From: Tubiluchus corallicola
Lineage: Eukaryota; Priapulida; Priapulimorpha; Priapulimorphida; Tubiluchidae
Reading direction: 5' to 3'
Length of the DNA stretch: 64,000 nt
NCBI GenBank assembly: GCA_030141605.1
Contig: JAQGDQ010000833.1
Location: 1 to 64,000, forward strand
Below, piece after piece: positions 10,171 through 28,333 of the stretch (positions are counted from its first letter, which is position 1; each line of letters begins with the position of its first letter). The translations under genes and the position numbers were made by a program. Under the pieces are notes generated by a model. The model made no database searches and was not told the origin of the DNA. It worked only from the letters and a program-made list of their open reading frames with translations.

Positions 10171-13100
10171 CTGCATATCAAGCAAAATAACCGCATTTAA
10201 TAGTGTAATTACAAAGCTTTAATCACAGTTATAAATTGTAAATTGATGATAGCTAAATTGCTAAACTTAATTCAATGCATGCATACATATACGTAATATA
10301 CACAACAGTAATGTAGGCAGAGGCAGTTTTAGCAAATTTCTTCAAACTGGGCCCCGCACTAAGAGGGGGGCCCTGCACACACGCTCGAGCAGAGGACTCT
10401 ATGATAATAATGAGTGTCCAGTGTGCATGGAGTTTCTTGATATTGTGAACGCAGTGAAACTATTCAGTCTGACATCGTATATCTCTGTTTCAATGTTTTT
10501 TTACTGATCGTTTGTTTATTTGTTTTGTAATTTCAGTTTATCGTCTGTTTTTAGAAGGTACAAGCATAAACAGTGTGTCAGTAATTATCTTGACTTGTAA
10601 CAAAACACTAAATGTTTCATACAGGTTTTCAACTTCTAGTACATATCATTGTGGCTAATGGCGGAGCCTCAAGCACTCAGCACTTTTTGGCTGGGACTGG
10701 AGTACCACAAGAAGCAAGTAGCTGTTCGCAGCTAAAATTATGGGGAGGGGGGGTGCTGCTTCAGAAAATTACATTACATCACCTACAAACTGCAAACACG
10801 GGAAGCAAAACAATGCATTTTTTACTTCACAGCCACAACGCCAACTTTGCTGTTGGTACCATCCAAAATTAATGAATAGACTTCCTGTTGTTACTTAGGA
10901 GATATTATAGCGTCATTAGAACAAAATAAGTTTTGACAGTAAATTAAGATCAGGATGAGTAAAATTGTGAGTTAATTAAACCGTTGTAGTAAATAATGCT
11001 TTTTTGATGCTTTTTTAAATTGATAAAGATTAACAGTTTTTATTTCATGCGGAACTGATGACCATATTTTAATAGCATTATATTTTGATGACTGTTTCAT
11101 TATGTTTGTTTTTGGAAGAGGGACATAGTTTCTGACTGAATATTTTGTGCAATGATCATGTTGATTTGAAATTGGACTAAAGTCTGACTGAAAAGCTGGT
11201 GGGAGAAGTGAATTATGATACTGATACATGAAATGAAGACAATACATGGCATATATTGCTTTCATTTTAAGAGTTCTAACAGACAAGTAAATTATGTTTG
11301 TGGGATGGTCATACCTTACATGATATATTAGTTTGAGCGTTTTGTTCTGGGTAATTTGTAAAGCTTCAAGATTACTTTTGTATACACCAACCCAAGACAT
11401 GACACCATATATTAGATATGGGTAAACTAGACTTTAATGGATTTTCATCAATGTTTCTCAACAACAACGTTTCTTCAACGTGATGTAAATTACGTTACGA
11501 TGGCTGGAAACGTTTACAATAGTAGAAAAACCTAAATACAGATGGATTTAGACATAGCGCCTGGTGCAAGTTCGTCCCTTAACATACCATAAATGAGGCA
11601 CCACAAATGTTACCCTTGTAACAAGAGGTCGTAGCTTTGGCTCACAAAAACTTTTACAGGTACTTGGTCCGATGCCCAATTTTACCTTTTAATCCACATC
11701 AAACATGGCACAAATTATAACTAATTAGATCTTAGGCACCACATTCATGATAATCTTACAGACACGAGCATGACACATTTTATTTAAAGGCGCACAGGAT
11801 GAGTTTTCATATACTTCCCCATTTTCAAGTCCCATAAAAAGTATACATTTTAACACGATTAATACTGCAAAGGCGTTTCTGATAATTAAGTAATAGATTA
11901 AAAACTTAATTAATGGAGGGCGAGCACAACTATTGATGACGTCACGAACTAACATAATTTTCAACAGCATAAAAATTCCACGAGCGTGTTTGCGACAGCG
12001 AAAATTCAAGTACAGCGCTACTGTAAGATATTCAGTGTGTTGTAATAAAACTAGGCAAGTTTTCAAATTTCAAATTTACTGCTGCATTCACTCATGAGCT
12101 GTCGAACGTGTGTAGTTCGTCACAAACTAACACATCTGAATTGAGAGGTACAGCACTTGTTTTTTGTGCAATGCGTTTCCGAAATACAGGCGCTAGCGCC
12201 CGTCTAACTAGTGAATGCCGAAATGCATGTAGCAGCGAAGAACGATGAATGCTAAATTGTGTTTTTGTGGTAATATTTTTTCCACGTAAGAAATTTTTAA
12301 AAAAAATAGTATTAATTTTTTTTCGGTGTATGTGGTATTTATATGGTGCATGTAGGTATTAAAATTTCAATATTTTAAAGAGTAGATGGTTTTGACCTAC
12401 AGTTTAAGATTGGGTCCGATTTTGCTTTAATAATGAAATATCATCCTACATCTAGGCTTTACAGTTACAGAATGGATGGTGGCTGAGTGATTTTGAATGC
12501 AGATTTGCCATCTGGTGTTCCATGGGTACAGATCGAAGGGTTTCATTATATACATAAGCATATGGCACAAACAGGTGTTAGCTGACATAATCACATAACT
12601 AATTGAAAAATCACGTTAAAGCTGGCCTTCAGAGACATATAATGTTCGAAAATGCGACAACAATATAGGTGGCTTCACTGGCTTGCCATGAGGCACTACT
12701 GGCTTCATAGCTAAGAACTTACAGTGCTCCCATTACAGTCCCAAAAACCTCCTATTATTATGCATTGAATATCACTTAGCCTCCTGTTTTTATATGATTT
12801 GTATCTGCTTGTTGAGATGTTATTACGATGCACGTATCTCTAGAAATTACAGTAATACCTCCGTTGTCGACCGTCTCTGTACTCGTACAAATCGGTTTTC
12901 GACCAGAAAATTCGAGCTGAAATTGTCTCGACCAGAATTTCGGTACTCGACCAACCACCAAACACATGACACGCGGCGGGCCGAGCGTAATCGACGGCGC
13001 CCGAGAGTAGTCACACACGTGTTTCTGCTCTTGCTTACGTATACCATCACACTGCTACCAACAGGTTTTTTCATGCAGGAATAATTGTGTTTTTCTTTCT

Positions 13101-15034
13101 AATTAATTCAATAAAGTTTTTCTTATCAATTATATCATATCTACTGTTTGAATAAACATTTTTGCATTATTATATTTCATTTTAGCAACACTTTACAGTT
13201 CATTTGGTGCTTGAGAACAGATTATTTGTTTTTACATTATTTCTTATGGGAATAAATGATTTTGGCACTCAACCAAGTCGGTTTTCAAACACTTTTTAGA
13301 AACGGATTATGGTCGAAAACAGAGGTATGACTGTACTTTTAATAGGCCAGAAACTGTACTTTTAATAGTGCATATGATAAACGTACTGTGCCTGCTTACA
13401 AAGCTGTACTTAACGTCACTGTTTCTACCTATATTATAGTGCACAAAGTCGATGTAAAGACGACATAAAAAGCAGTAAAACTTTTTTGGGTACACATAAG
13501 TGTGTTATTTTAAGTGCGCAAAGTAAAATATTGAGTCAATTATGCGGACTTATTTGAGTCAACTACCGACAGTTTTTATATACATCTGAACAGGAGCGGC
13601 CCATTTCAGATGTTTTTGAGTCAATTAGGCGACTCATGAGTCTAACCATTAATCATGAGTCTAATAAGCGGTGCCGACCGTATCTTGTTTTGACATTAAG
13701 TTAAGTTAGGTTGTGTGCCCGTTACATGTTAGGCATTATGCAATTATTATTGTTTTGTTATGCTATAATTGGACCTACTATCATGTGGTCAATAAAATTA
13801 ACTAACTATACTTGTATCCTGTGATCACAAATTACAATTGCGAACTTGTTTGTTCAACGTACCAGAACCAGTTTAATCATGAAGTTATTAGGGACACGTC
13901 AAGCACTACTATGTTATCAGATGACAATTACTACTTGTGTTTCATCTTCCGACAGCTTTCAGGGTTCCCACAGAATTTTAAAATAAATAACTTTTCCCTG
14001 ACCAAATATTGATTTTCCACGACCAAGGTGAGCAGAAATTGCATTACCAGTATACATATTCAAACATTTTTGTGTATGCAATTCATACATATACTGATAT
14101 ATATAATGTGTTGGTTAATCATTATTTTTGGAACAGGAATCGAAACTGGGAACCTCAATAACAAAATTTTACTTGAATACGAATCGCCGAAAAATATGTT
14201 TGCAAAAATATTGGTTCACAGTGATTATTTTTGCAACCTTTTCCGTTTTCCTGACTTTTTGCCCCATTTTCATCACTTTTCCCGACTTTTTATCAAATTA
14301 TCTTTTTCCAATTTTTACTTTCCAGGATAGCCAGTATTTTCAAAGATTTTTCAGGATTTTCCCCGACTTTAATGACCCCTAACTTAATAGGGCGAAGCTA
14401 GAATACATTTTGTCATTCTAACTGAGGCTTGCCGCTATGAAACGATATTTGATCTACAGAAACTTTAGTTTCACCCACTTACGTATTATTGTGTAAATTT
14501 TAAACACAGCAATTTTGATTTGGTTCTCCTACAAGAATAAGACATTTCCTGCATGCTACGCTGGTCAGTTATCAGCTGTAAGATTAAGAGTCAAAGATGC
14601 AGGATGATGTAGTATTAAACTTTTCACTAATTTTTTTTAAATTATGATTCCGAATTTCAGTTACTATACATGTGTAATGGAGTGAATTGATCGTAGTGGT
14701 GTTTGTTATTTACACTGCTCTGTGACTGCAGAACCAGGTGCAAATTGGTAGTTTTTTTAGATATATTAATCATTAATTCAATTATTTAATTTTTTTATTT
14801 TATTTTATTTCAATTAACTTAATTGAAAATTTTATGTACGGGTTCAAATCAATGTCATCAAAACTTGCAGAACTAGTTAAGCGAATTACAAGCCAAAATT
14901 CTAATGACGAGTAGCGTAATAATATACTATGTATTATATAACACACTGTATCATTTGCAAGCTCAAACACTTGTGAAACCTCCCATCACATTTCAACTCA
15001 CCGCTTTAAGGGCTGCTAACCGGTCTTTCGTCAT
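10084..15034 (-). CDS. Syx1A / STX1A: Syntaxin-1 (5' part: coding exons 1 and 2)
   Basis: Plasma-membrane Q-SNARE that pairs with SNAP-25 and synaptobrevin in synaptic vesicle and other regulated exocytosis. Exon 1 (15,034-15,002) encodes MTKDRLAALKA, the invariant start of protostome syntaxin-1. Exon 2 (10,170-10,084) encodes an acidic stretch, then VTVNVD and FMEEFFEQ, the beginning of the N-terminal Habc region. Both exons join in phase 0 with GT and AG borders (donor GTGAGT after exon 1; acceptor GATATGCAG before and donor GTGAATAA after exon 2). Intron 1 is about 4.8 kb and full of transposons. The remaining exons (Habc helices, SNARE motif, membrane anchor) were not found down to base 1, so intron 2 exceeds 10 kb and the gene continues off the left edge. 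Non-neuronal syntaxins 2-4 are less likely because of the MTKDRLAAL start. Confidence 0.88.
10972..11430 (-). pseudogene. LINE reverse-transcriptase C-terminal fragment
   Basis: An open frame of 142 codons plus a few upstream residues. It reads LVYPYLIYGVMSWVGVYKSN, then LQITQNKTLKLIY, HFMYQYHNSLLPPAF and KIWSSVPHEIK. This is the order seen in the C-terminal part of many non-LTR retrotransposon polyproteins (YPYLxYGxxxW, then N-xxK-xxR-I, then HNxxLP, then IWNSLPxxI). It lies inside syntaxin-1 intron 1. A TAA ends the frame just upstream, so this is a 5'-truncated, dead copy. Confidence 0.8.
11725..12120 (-). repeat. Interspersed repeat, ~350 bp family (copy 1)
   Basis: Shares AGTTTTA/AACAC..CACTGAAT, ATGCTCGT/CACGCTCGTGGAAT, AAATTATGTTAG and GACGTCATCAATAGTTG blocks with 37,270-37,660 and 55,545-55,830 (those on plus). 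The frames open over these copies do not resemble any protein I know. Confidence 0.75.
12850..13333. mobile_element. Tigger/pogo-like MITE, CAGTCATACC family (copy 1)
   Basis: A 484-bp element bounded by TA. The left end reads CAGTAATACCTCCGTTGTCG, the right end GGTATGACTG preceded by GTCGAAAACAGA. The ends are imperfect inverted repeats, and the TA flanks suit Tc1/mariner-pogo transposition. A close relative is at 33,774-34,262. No transposase frame is present. Confidence 0.85.
13345..13690 (+). repeat. Interspersed repeat with TTGAGTCAATTA blocks
   Basis: Contains CCTGCTTACAAA, TATATTATAGTGCAC, TGAGTCAATTATGCGGA, TTTGAGTCAA, AGGAGCGGCC and TGAGTCTAATAAGCGG in order. The fullest other copy is 61,970-62,262. 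Fragments occur at 16,820-16,980 and 31,495-31,570 (inverted) and at 21,455-21,560. Class unknown. Confidence 0.8.
13960..14380 (+). mobile_element. hAT-like element with CAGGGTTCCCACAG end (copy 1)
   Basis: Begins CAGGGTTCCCACAGAATTTT and ends in repeated TTTTCAGGATTTTCCCCGAC. It matches 35,617-36,068 in the same orientation and 46,189-46,649 in reverse. CAGGGTTCCCAC ends are typical of hAT elements. No transposase frame. Confidence 0.75.
14381..15001. other. Proximal part of syntaxin-1 intron 1, nothing recognised
   Basis: AT-rich, with a T-rich low-complexity patch near 14,780-14,820. No exon or repeat family recognised. Confidence 0.5.
15002..15034 (-). CDS. Syx1A / STX1A: Syntaxin-1 coding exon 1
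   Basis: Eleven codons, MTKDRLAALKA, ending in a consensus donor GCG|GTGAGT. The start is fixed by match to the family N-terminus. Confidence 0.87.
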
Positions 15035-15189
15035 CGTAATTAACTATAAATAACTAAGGTCCTAATAGAAATAACACTTATTCACAGTTCACCCAAATTT
15101 ATTCATGGAATACTTTTGAAAACTACTTATTATCTAAAATATCAAAAAATCAATAGAAATTTAGCGTTTCCTTCCACCATGGGTACTCC

Positions 15190-15400
15190 CGGAAAACGCG
15201 CATGCGTATCCTTGCCCGTGACGTAATTTTATAAAAAACTTTGCATTAAATTTTTAGAACAAACAAAAATTAATTTTTAGTTCATCAACTGGTGCTGCAA
15301 ACTAGTCTTATAATCTACACCTGGCTTTCTGCAACGAAAAATATTAAAAATTAATCCGGAAAGTGCCGAATACCTTCCCGCCAGTTGCGCCATCTTAATG
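15190..15400. promoter_or_regulatory. Probable divergent promoter of syntaxin-1 (-) and NTF2 (+)
   Basis: The 1.1 kb between the syntaxin-1 ATG and the NTF2 ATG contains an NRF1-type palindrome GCGCATGCG (15,198-15,206), a CRE-like TGACGTAA (15,219-15,226) next to TATAAAA (15,230-15,236), an E2F-like TTCCCGCC (15,375-15,382) and a YY1-type AAGATGGCG on the minus strand (15,388-15,396). These motif types are common at animal promoters. Their clustering between two head-to-head genes suggests a shared promoter; no transcription start is proved by sequence. Confidence 0.5.
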
Positions 15401-16154
15401 TTCCCGGTGCTTTGGTGGTTGAGCGTTTTTCGTAGTTTAATTTTATCCAAGAAGTTCCAAGTAATCCGTTAAGTGAGTATTGCTCTGTTAGTCTGATTTT
15501 GCAAATGGTTAAACAGTGATCGTCTGTCACGCAGTTTTGTTTAAGTTTATCAGGTGATGTAATTATCTGCCTCAACGGAAGGTTTAGTGTCATATTTTTG
15601 TTTGTCATTTTTGAAAAACCGGTTCGATTCAGTGTGTTCGAGATTTTTCTATGTTGCGTTTATTGTGAAACGTTTTGCTTAAACGTGCTTCTGTTGATAA
15701 TTAAGAGGCCGAATTTAATTGGAGTGTAGCCTTGGTATTAATTATATTTTATTTGGCTATTTAAACGTTAATTTCTTTCCAATTTAACGGAAAAAAGGCT
15801 AAAATGCTTGACATGTAGCTTCGACTACTGATAAAACGATCACAACGACATGGTTAATGCTTTTGTTTTTCAGAACGTTTCTATGTTTTAGGTGTATTAT
15901 ACCAGTGTTATCAACTAATACTTGCCTAGTAAAATTGTACAATAGCTGGTAGGCTTATATCATCCTGACTTGTGTTGTTTGGTGATTAATGTTTACTTGT
16001 TGTCATCTTGAGGACTGACAGAAAACAGATAACATTTTGTTTCCCAGGTGAAACGTGGGACGTGGTATCATCTAGCTGTAGAGGCCGAACGGCAGCCTCG
16101 GCGGGAACCTACGCCTCCAATCTTCTTGTACTTTGATAGGTACAACAAGCTGCA

Positions 16155-16544
16155 ATGAATCCAGATTTCGCCAAGATCGGCAATTTATTTGTGCAGCAGT
16201 TTTATAATCTATTTGACAATCCAGGGACCAGATCGCAGCTCGCTAGCTTCTACACACCAGATTCTATGCTGACATTTGAGGGAACTCAGCTACAGGGAGG
16301 AACCGCTATTGTAGAGAAGATAGTTAGCTTGCCATTTCAACAAATCAAACACGTTATAACAACAATAGATTGCCAGCCGACTTACGACGGCGGTGTACAG
16401 GTGCTAGTTATTGGTCAGTTGAAGACCGATCAGGACCATCCACACAGCTTTTCTCAAGTATTTTTTCTGCGGCCAGGCCAAAACAACAGCTTTTTCGTAG
16501 CCAACGAATTCTTCAGGCTAAGTCTGCATAACATTGCAGCCTAA
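16155..16544 (+). CDS. NUTF2 / Ntf-2: Nuclear transport factor 2 (NTF2)
   Basis: Small homodimeric carrier that binds Ran-GDP and FxFG nucleoporins and returns Ran to the nucleus. The complete 129-residue protein (family size about 127-130) lies in one exon. Matching landmarks are FVQQFYNLFDN near the N-terminus, LTFEGTQLQG, AIVEKIVSLPFQ (residues ~50-62), the central HVITTIDCQPT strand, VIGQLKTD, and the C-terminal end FFRLSLHN. A likely 5'UTR acceptor lies at 16,047/16,048 (TTTCCCAG|GTG) and a possible donor near 15,472 (CCGTTAA|GTGAGT), giving a 5'UTR intron. Ran follows 1.4 kb downstream on the same strand. The uninterrupted CDS is a little unusual, as I recall introns in other animal NTF2 genes; an old retrocopy cannot be excluded. 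Confidence 0.95.
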   Translation: MNPDFAKIGNLFVQQFYNLFDNPGTRSQLASFYTPDSMLTFEGTQLQGGTAIVEKIVSLPFQQIKHVITTIDCQPTYDGGVQVLVIGQLKTDQDHPHSFSQVFFLRPGQNNSFFVANEFFRLSLHNIAA

Positions 16545-16627
16545 ATCAACAACCTAGACTGAGCGATATCTCTAACTATCTTTTTGTATAACCCTTTGAT
16601 AGTAACTTTTTATAGTGATTTCGGGTG

Positions 16628-16633
16628 AATATA
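16628..16633 (+). terminator. Possible NTF2 polyadenylation signal
   Basis: AATATA, a variant poly(A) hexamer, 84 bp after the stop codon and followed by a T/G-rich stretch. No canonical AATAAA lies nearby. Confidence 0.4.
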
Positions 16634-16748
16634 AAGTACTTTAGTGATTATTGTGTTTGCAAGCATTTCAAGTGAACTGATTCTCAAGAAATTTATTTTC
16701 AGGTGTGTAGAGAGCTCAAAATACATTATGCATTTAAAATTGACAGTA

Positions 16749-17416
16749 CATTCATATCTCGGTTTGCTGGACAAAAGTGGAGAGACGTCGGTCCGAATTT
16801 GCCGATTGTCCGTATTTACCGATACTAGGCTAATACAGTAGGCGCCGTGTAAAAACTTACGGTAATGTAGAATCAATCGCCTAATTGTCTCAAAAACGTC
16901 TAGTACGCCTCCTGTACAAAAGTATATGAAAACTGCCAGCAATTGACTCAGACAACTCCGCGTAATTGAGTCTTACACACGCTGATTACTGATTAATTTG
17001 CAACGTGTGTGCTAAGAATGCTCTGATTATTTTTTCAAACTTCACGCAGTGTTAGCTAAACTTGTTTCAAATGACCTACCATTAAAATGGTTGCGCCTAA
17101 CGGTCATTGCGGGAGTTTAAATTTACAAGTGTTATGCAACATTACTGCCGTCCTGCATGCAAAATGGCAGTATGTAAGTGGTACAAAATTGCAAGACGAA
17201 TTTTTTAAGCTTTTTACATAACTGGGGGGTTTTCTTGTGCTTTACATACGCTGACATACACGCTACTTGGATGTAAGCGAAGTGACGGCCCGCCAACTAG
17301 TGGTTAGCTCGCGAAACAACGGACTGTGTCCGTAGTGTGCGGAGCTTTTTAACGGACCAAATTTTGTCCTTCCTGTATCCGTAAAAGCGAGGTCCGGCAA
17401 AACCGAGGTATGAGTG
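16749..17416. mobile_element. Tigger/pogo-like element, CATTCATATCTCGGTTTG family (copy 1)
   Basis: A 668-bp element bounded by TA. The ends are inverted repeats: CATTCATATCTCGGTTTGCT on the left, and on the right the complement of CACTCATACCTCGGTTTTGC. It contains fragments of other repeats (16,820-16,980 and 16,975-17,245). A shorter relative is at 31,409-31,769. No transposase frame. Confidence 0.82.
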
Positions 17417-17934
17417 TATTGTCATCTGCTTGTATATGTGAAATTTTGCATTGACAAAGAGCTTATGATATACCAATATTTCAATTAGCATCATTCGGTT
17501 TGTGATAGAAATTAGTCTTGCAGCTGCCTACAATGCCTTCGTTACTGCAAATGATTGCCAGCTTCATGCATTTCCATTTCTATAATTTTTTTAAAAAATA
17601 TCAATATAAATACTTAAACATGTAGACACACAAGTAACCCTTATTAGTAGCTCTGCTATGTAAACGTTTGTTGAATGTTCTCAATTGGCTATACTATAGA
17701 TTAGTTTATGTATAAGTATTTTATTTTTGATCACACGTGTATGTGTTACCTTGTTTGCAAGAGTTCTAGTAAAGAGGAAAACATGAGAGCCTCACAATCG
17801 TGAACTATCCGGTAGGTAAGTGAAACGATGTCGTGTCAATCGCACTGGTCTATCTCATTAGATAGGTGATTGTTTATGTCATGCTAATTTGTTTTCTTTG
17901 CAGCTCAACAAACAAGACAGGTAAACAAAACAGC

Positions 17935-24406
<6,472 letters not shown>

Positions 24407-24647
24407 AGTGTTGCCGAGTGGTGCGAGTGAGACAATTAAACCGTGCGTGACTTTGTAATGAATGCGGGAATGCTGAGGGTTTAATATGTAAGCTATTGTA
24501 AAGTGTATTTATACGTCATAAACAAGTTTTTGTGTTATTGCCATACTTAATAGCCACTGTGAACTTTTGACATCTGCCTTTCAGCAGGTAATTATTGTAT
24601 GGAAAAGTTTCAGTTTAGTAGAAACTTGTGCTCACTTTCTGAAAGTT

Positions 24648-24653
24648 AATAAA
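24648..24653 (+). terminator. Ran polyadenylation signal
   Basis: Canonical AATAAA about 240 bp after the Ran stop codon, the first good hexamer downstream. Confidence 0.7.
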
Positions 24654-25132
24654 TTTCTATTGAGTATGTGTACCGTTTGAGTAAATTCAGGCTTTTCTCC
24701 TGACATGAAATAATTATGAAGAATTGTGCTTCTGAACTGCTATACATATTAAACGTGATGCTTTCTGGCCAGTTTAGACATTCAAATCTATGCTTAAGGA
24801 CTAATTGATTCGTTTTGATTTTTTAACTTTTAATTAAAACTGTTATAGCTTTAGCCCTGCTGTTGTGTTGGTAATTGTTAAGGGGAAACCTATGACTACT
24901 TGCTTGCCGAGGTGTAAGAAAGTTTAATGAAGTACGATGCAGCATCGTGTCGTGTCATCTGAATTGGTTTTACACGTACATTGAGTTACGCTTTAATGCA
25001 GTAAGACTGGCTGTATGAAAGTAAAAGTGATGTAATCCTGTGTGTAGACTACTGAGCAGCTTTCTGTTTTGCATAGCATTTTGGTTTTTCCATGCTGACG
25101 TAGTGAAATTTCAGAAATGTTTTACAGAGCAG

Positions 25133-25517
25133 TAGAGGTGAGCATCGAACGTTCGAGTTCAAACTCAATTCGAACGAGTCTTTTAGTTTTCGAACGAATT
25201 TTTTAATTCTAGGTTGATTCAAACCTAAAATTATAGATTCGAATAATTCGGGACTTCAGCCACATACGTTCTTTATTATTAAAATGTTTGAAACACCGTG
25301 TATTTAGCACAATTTAGCTCCAGTTTCTGCCCAAAATTTTCAACAAGCTAATAGTGGTTTTTCTGCAGAACAAAATCAAGTACTATGCTTGATCTTTGTA
25401 AGACCACTTTTTACTAGTAGTTCGAAAACTTTTTCGAAAATCTTTCAAACTCAATTTGACTTTGAAATACTGAAATTCGATTCGAATTCGCTTTCTGGTA
25501 GAAAATGCTCACCCCTG
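25133..25517. mobile_element. hAT-type MITE, TAGGGGTGAGCA family (copy 2)
   Basis: Left end TAGAGGTGAGCATCGAACG and right end ATGCTCACCCCTG, with the same TTCGAA-rich interior as 6654-7032. No target duplication is evident, so one border is probably altered. Confidence 0.85.
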
Positions 25518-27553
25518 GTGATCACCCTTAGTTTGTTCTACACTTGTATTAGCTTCGTGGCCATTTATTGTTAATTTTCTGACACTTTTTACTTCGTAAG
25601 CAAAATTTTGGGCTGCCTTTTGGAATTATTGTAGAAATTGTGCTGTGCAACTGAATGTGAAACTTTCGCAATGAAACCGGCACATGCTGTGTAGTGATGT
25701 AGTGCATCTAATTTTCTCACACTAACAAACAAATTAGTATTCGACTCGTACATTTCATTTGATTTTAAACGGGAATTGTCGAACTCTACCGTGAGTAATG
25801 TTTGTCTAAGGTTTTCTTTTTGAATCCACGAAAACTACTTCTGTTTTTGTAATGCCATTCCATACATTTATAACACCCCTGCTACACCCATTACCGACTG
25901 TGCATTTACTACGGCTGTTCAGTTCTACCCGAAGTCAAAGTTAATTTCAATGAGAATGTTTGGCGTTCATTGTTTTTGAGTGTACTTGCTGCTGTGTCTT
26001 GATACATTTGAAACACCAGTAAAACTCCTGAATATGATTATTGAACTGTAAGTAGACTACATGTAACTTCTATTTGGAAATATTTTTGTTAACTGCATTA
26101 CAGTTTCCGTTACAGTCAGTGTCTGTAACAACTGATGTGTAATGCACGTATTCGTAAATTCACTCAATCTGTCACACCCTGAATATTGCTGATATATCTG
26201 TGCTACATTGAGCTGCACCTGTGGATAAGACTGGTCACCCGATCACTTGTCTTTTGTCTGAAAGGCCGTCTTTCGTTGGGATACTTTATTGTAATTGTTC
26301 AGCCATTATCATTCGCTCATTTTTGGAGGCTGAGGAACAAAAAAGCTTCTTGCAAACATAAATATTCGTGTAGGAAATGGCTGTAATGTTGGTTTAAGCG
26401 GTCCAGCGACAGTCAGGGGTTATTGGAAAAGGGTCTTTGTTGATGATACGTGTATTGGAAACTTGAGACTGTCTTGTCACATCACAGGTACAGCTCAAAA
26501 ATGCCATTCTAGAAACTTAGTTTGTAGTGAAGTTATGACGACTAATGTGAACGATAAAAATAAATGATGTTTTCAAGTTTGTGATATAAATTCTTTGTTG
26601 ATGTTTGGTTGTAGTTTTGTTGCCTTATACTGTCACTGTTTGGTGACTGGATAATAGGCTTGTAACGATACATCGATGCATTTTGATATCTTTTGTAATG
26701 ATACATGTATCGTCAAAGTGAACCAGTATCGCGATAATCTGAGTCATTGATATTTAGCACAAGCTTGTCCACCCACTGATAAAAACTGTGAGAAATAATT
26801 CAAGCTATGGTGTAGAATGTACTGTAGTTTAACTCCACAGAGTGAAAACAACAAAGTTTAACTCTGTGGTCATAATCAGTGCAGTGAGCACAAGGAGAGG
26901 AGCAGAGGAGAGACTTGTCCTTGACAGAGACACCTGCTGCTAGCAGCCAGCCAAAGGGAAGCCATTGAAAACACAATGTGCTTATATGTTGTCGCAAATT
27001 ATATTTTTGCTTGTAAGTTCCTAAAATGGCTTGCAGCAAATGGGAACTTATAAAACTCACCAGCATATTTAAAATCAAAAAGTTTTGAAATGTTTTGCAT
27101 TTCTGGTGGCTCACAATGCAAATAATACAAGAGTATAAACAGAAATCAAACAGTTTGCTGAATTATTTTTTCACTTGGGATTCTTAAGATAATTTGATAA
27201 ATCTAGTGTGCGTGCCTGTGCGTGTGTGTGTGTGTGTCTGGTCTGTATATATAATATATTAAGCAACAACTTTATCTAGTTTTCTTATTAAAACCTGCTA
27301 ACGTTAACTCAATGTGTATTGTGACTTAATACGCAAGTCAGATGAATATGTTTATTTATTAACGATCAAACAACATTCATGAACATTCTATCTCTGAAGC
27401 CAAAATTTGTGGCAGGACTTACTGCTGTTTTTATTTATTACATTTCTGCTAAAATTATTACACACTGATGTTTCCTGGAAAAACAACAACAACAAATTTT
27501 CACCAACAATTCTATTCCGAAAATCCTTTGTGCATTTTTATCCCGGAATCAAA
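25518..27553. other. Intergenic, no gene recognised
   Basis: No conserved exon was recognised on either strand. A short GT microsatellite lies at about 27,210-27,240. Part of the proximal region could be an extended Ran 3'UTR from downstream polyadenylation. Confidence 0.45.
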
Positions 27554-28215
27554 TCACTTTAATGAATAATGCATGTACTTTAATGAACGAATGAATAATG
27601 CATGCACTTTAATGAACGAATAATTTACACCGTACAATCTGAATAAAACTCGTTGATCACTGACTAATACACAAAGTTTGACAACAAGGAGACAGTTATC
27701 AATGCTGTCACAACTGACTGATGCATGTACTTTAATGAACGAATAATTTACATTATACAATCTGAATAAAAATCGTTGATCACTTACTAATACAGAAAGT
27801 TTGACAACAAGGAGACAGTTATCAATGCTGTTACAACTGACTGATTCATGTACTTTAATGAACGAATAATTTACATTATACAATCTGAATAAAACTCGTT
27901 GATCACTGACTAATACACAAAGTTTGACAACAAGGAGACAGTTATCAATGCTGTTACAACTGACTGATTCATGTACTTTAATGAACGAATAATTTACATT
28001 ATACAATCTGAATAAAACTCGTTGATCACTGACTAATACACAAAGTTTGCCAACAAGGAGACAGTTATCAATGCTGTTACAACTGACTGATTCATGTACT
28101 TTAATGAACGAATAATTTACACTGTACAATCTGAATAAAATTCGTTGATCACTGACTAATACAGAAAGTTTGACAACAAGGAGACAGTCATCAATGCTGT
28201 TAAACGCAATCATTC
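27554..28215. repeat. 123-bp minisatellite, about five copies, open on the minus strand
   Basis: The unit runs from GATTCATGTACTTTAATGAA to CAATGCTGTTACAACTGACT, with starts near 27,843 and 27,966. Because 123 is divisible by three, the minus strand stays open for 219 codons with a 41-residue repeat (NSIDNCLLVVKL..VLVSDQR..FRLYNVNYSFIKV). No similarity to a known protein family and no splice or promoter context was seen, so I call it a minisatellite rather than a gene. Confidence 0.85.
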
Positions 28216-28333
28216 AGTTGCTCTTATTTACATATTCAGAACTGAAATAGTACTTTTGCATTTTGATGAAATATAATTTTGTTGAACTGCATAACACATT
28301 AATTTAATCTAGCTTTTCATCTAACAAACATTA

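Noticed and set aside
10612-10872. Plus-strand 86-codon open frame
   Set aside because: It lies in syntaxin-1 intron 1, with no family resemblance, splice context or codon pattern to support it.
15351-15608. Minus-strand 85-codon open frame upstream of syntaxin-1
   Set aside because: It resembles nothing known and overlaps the motif-rich promoter region; the real syntaxin start is at 15,034.
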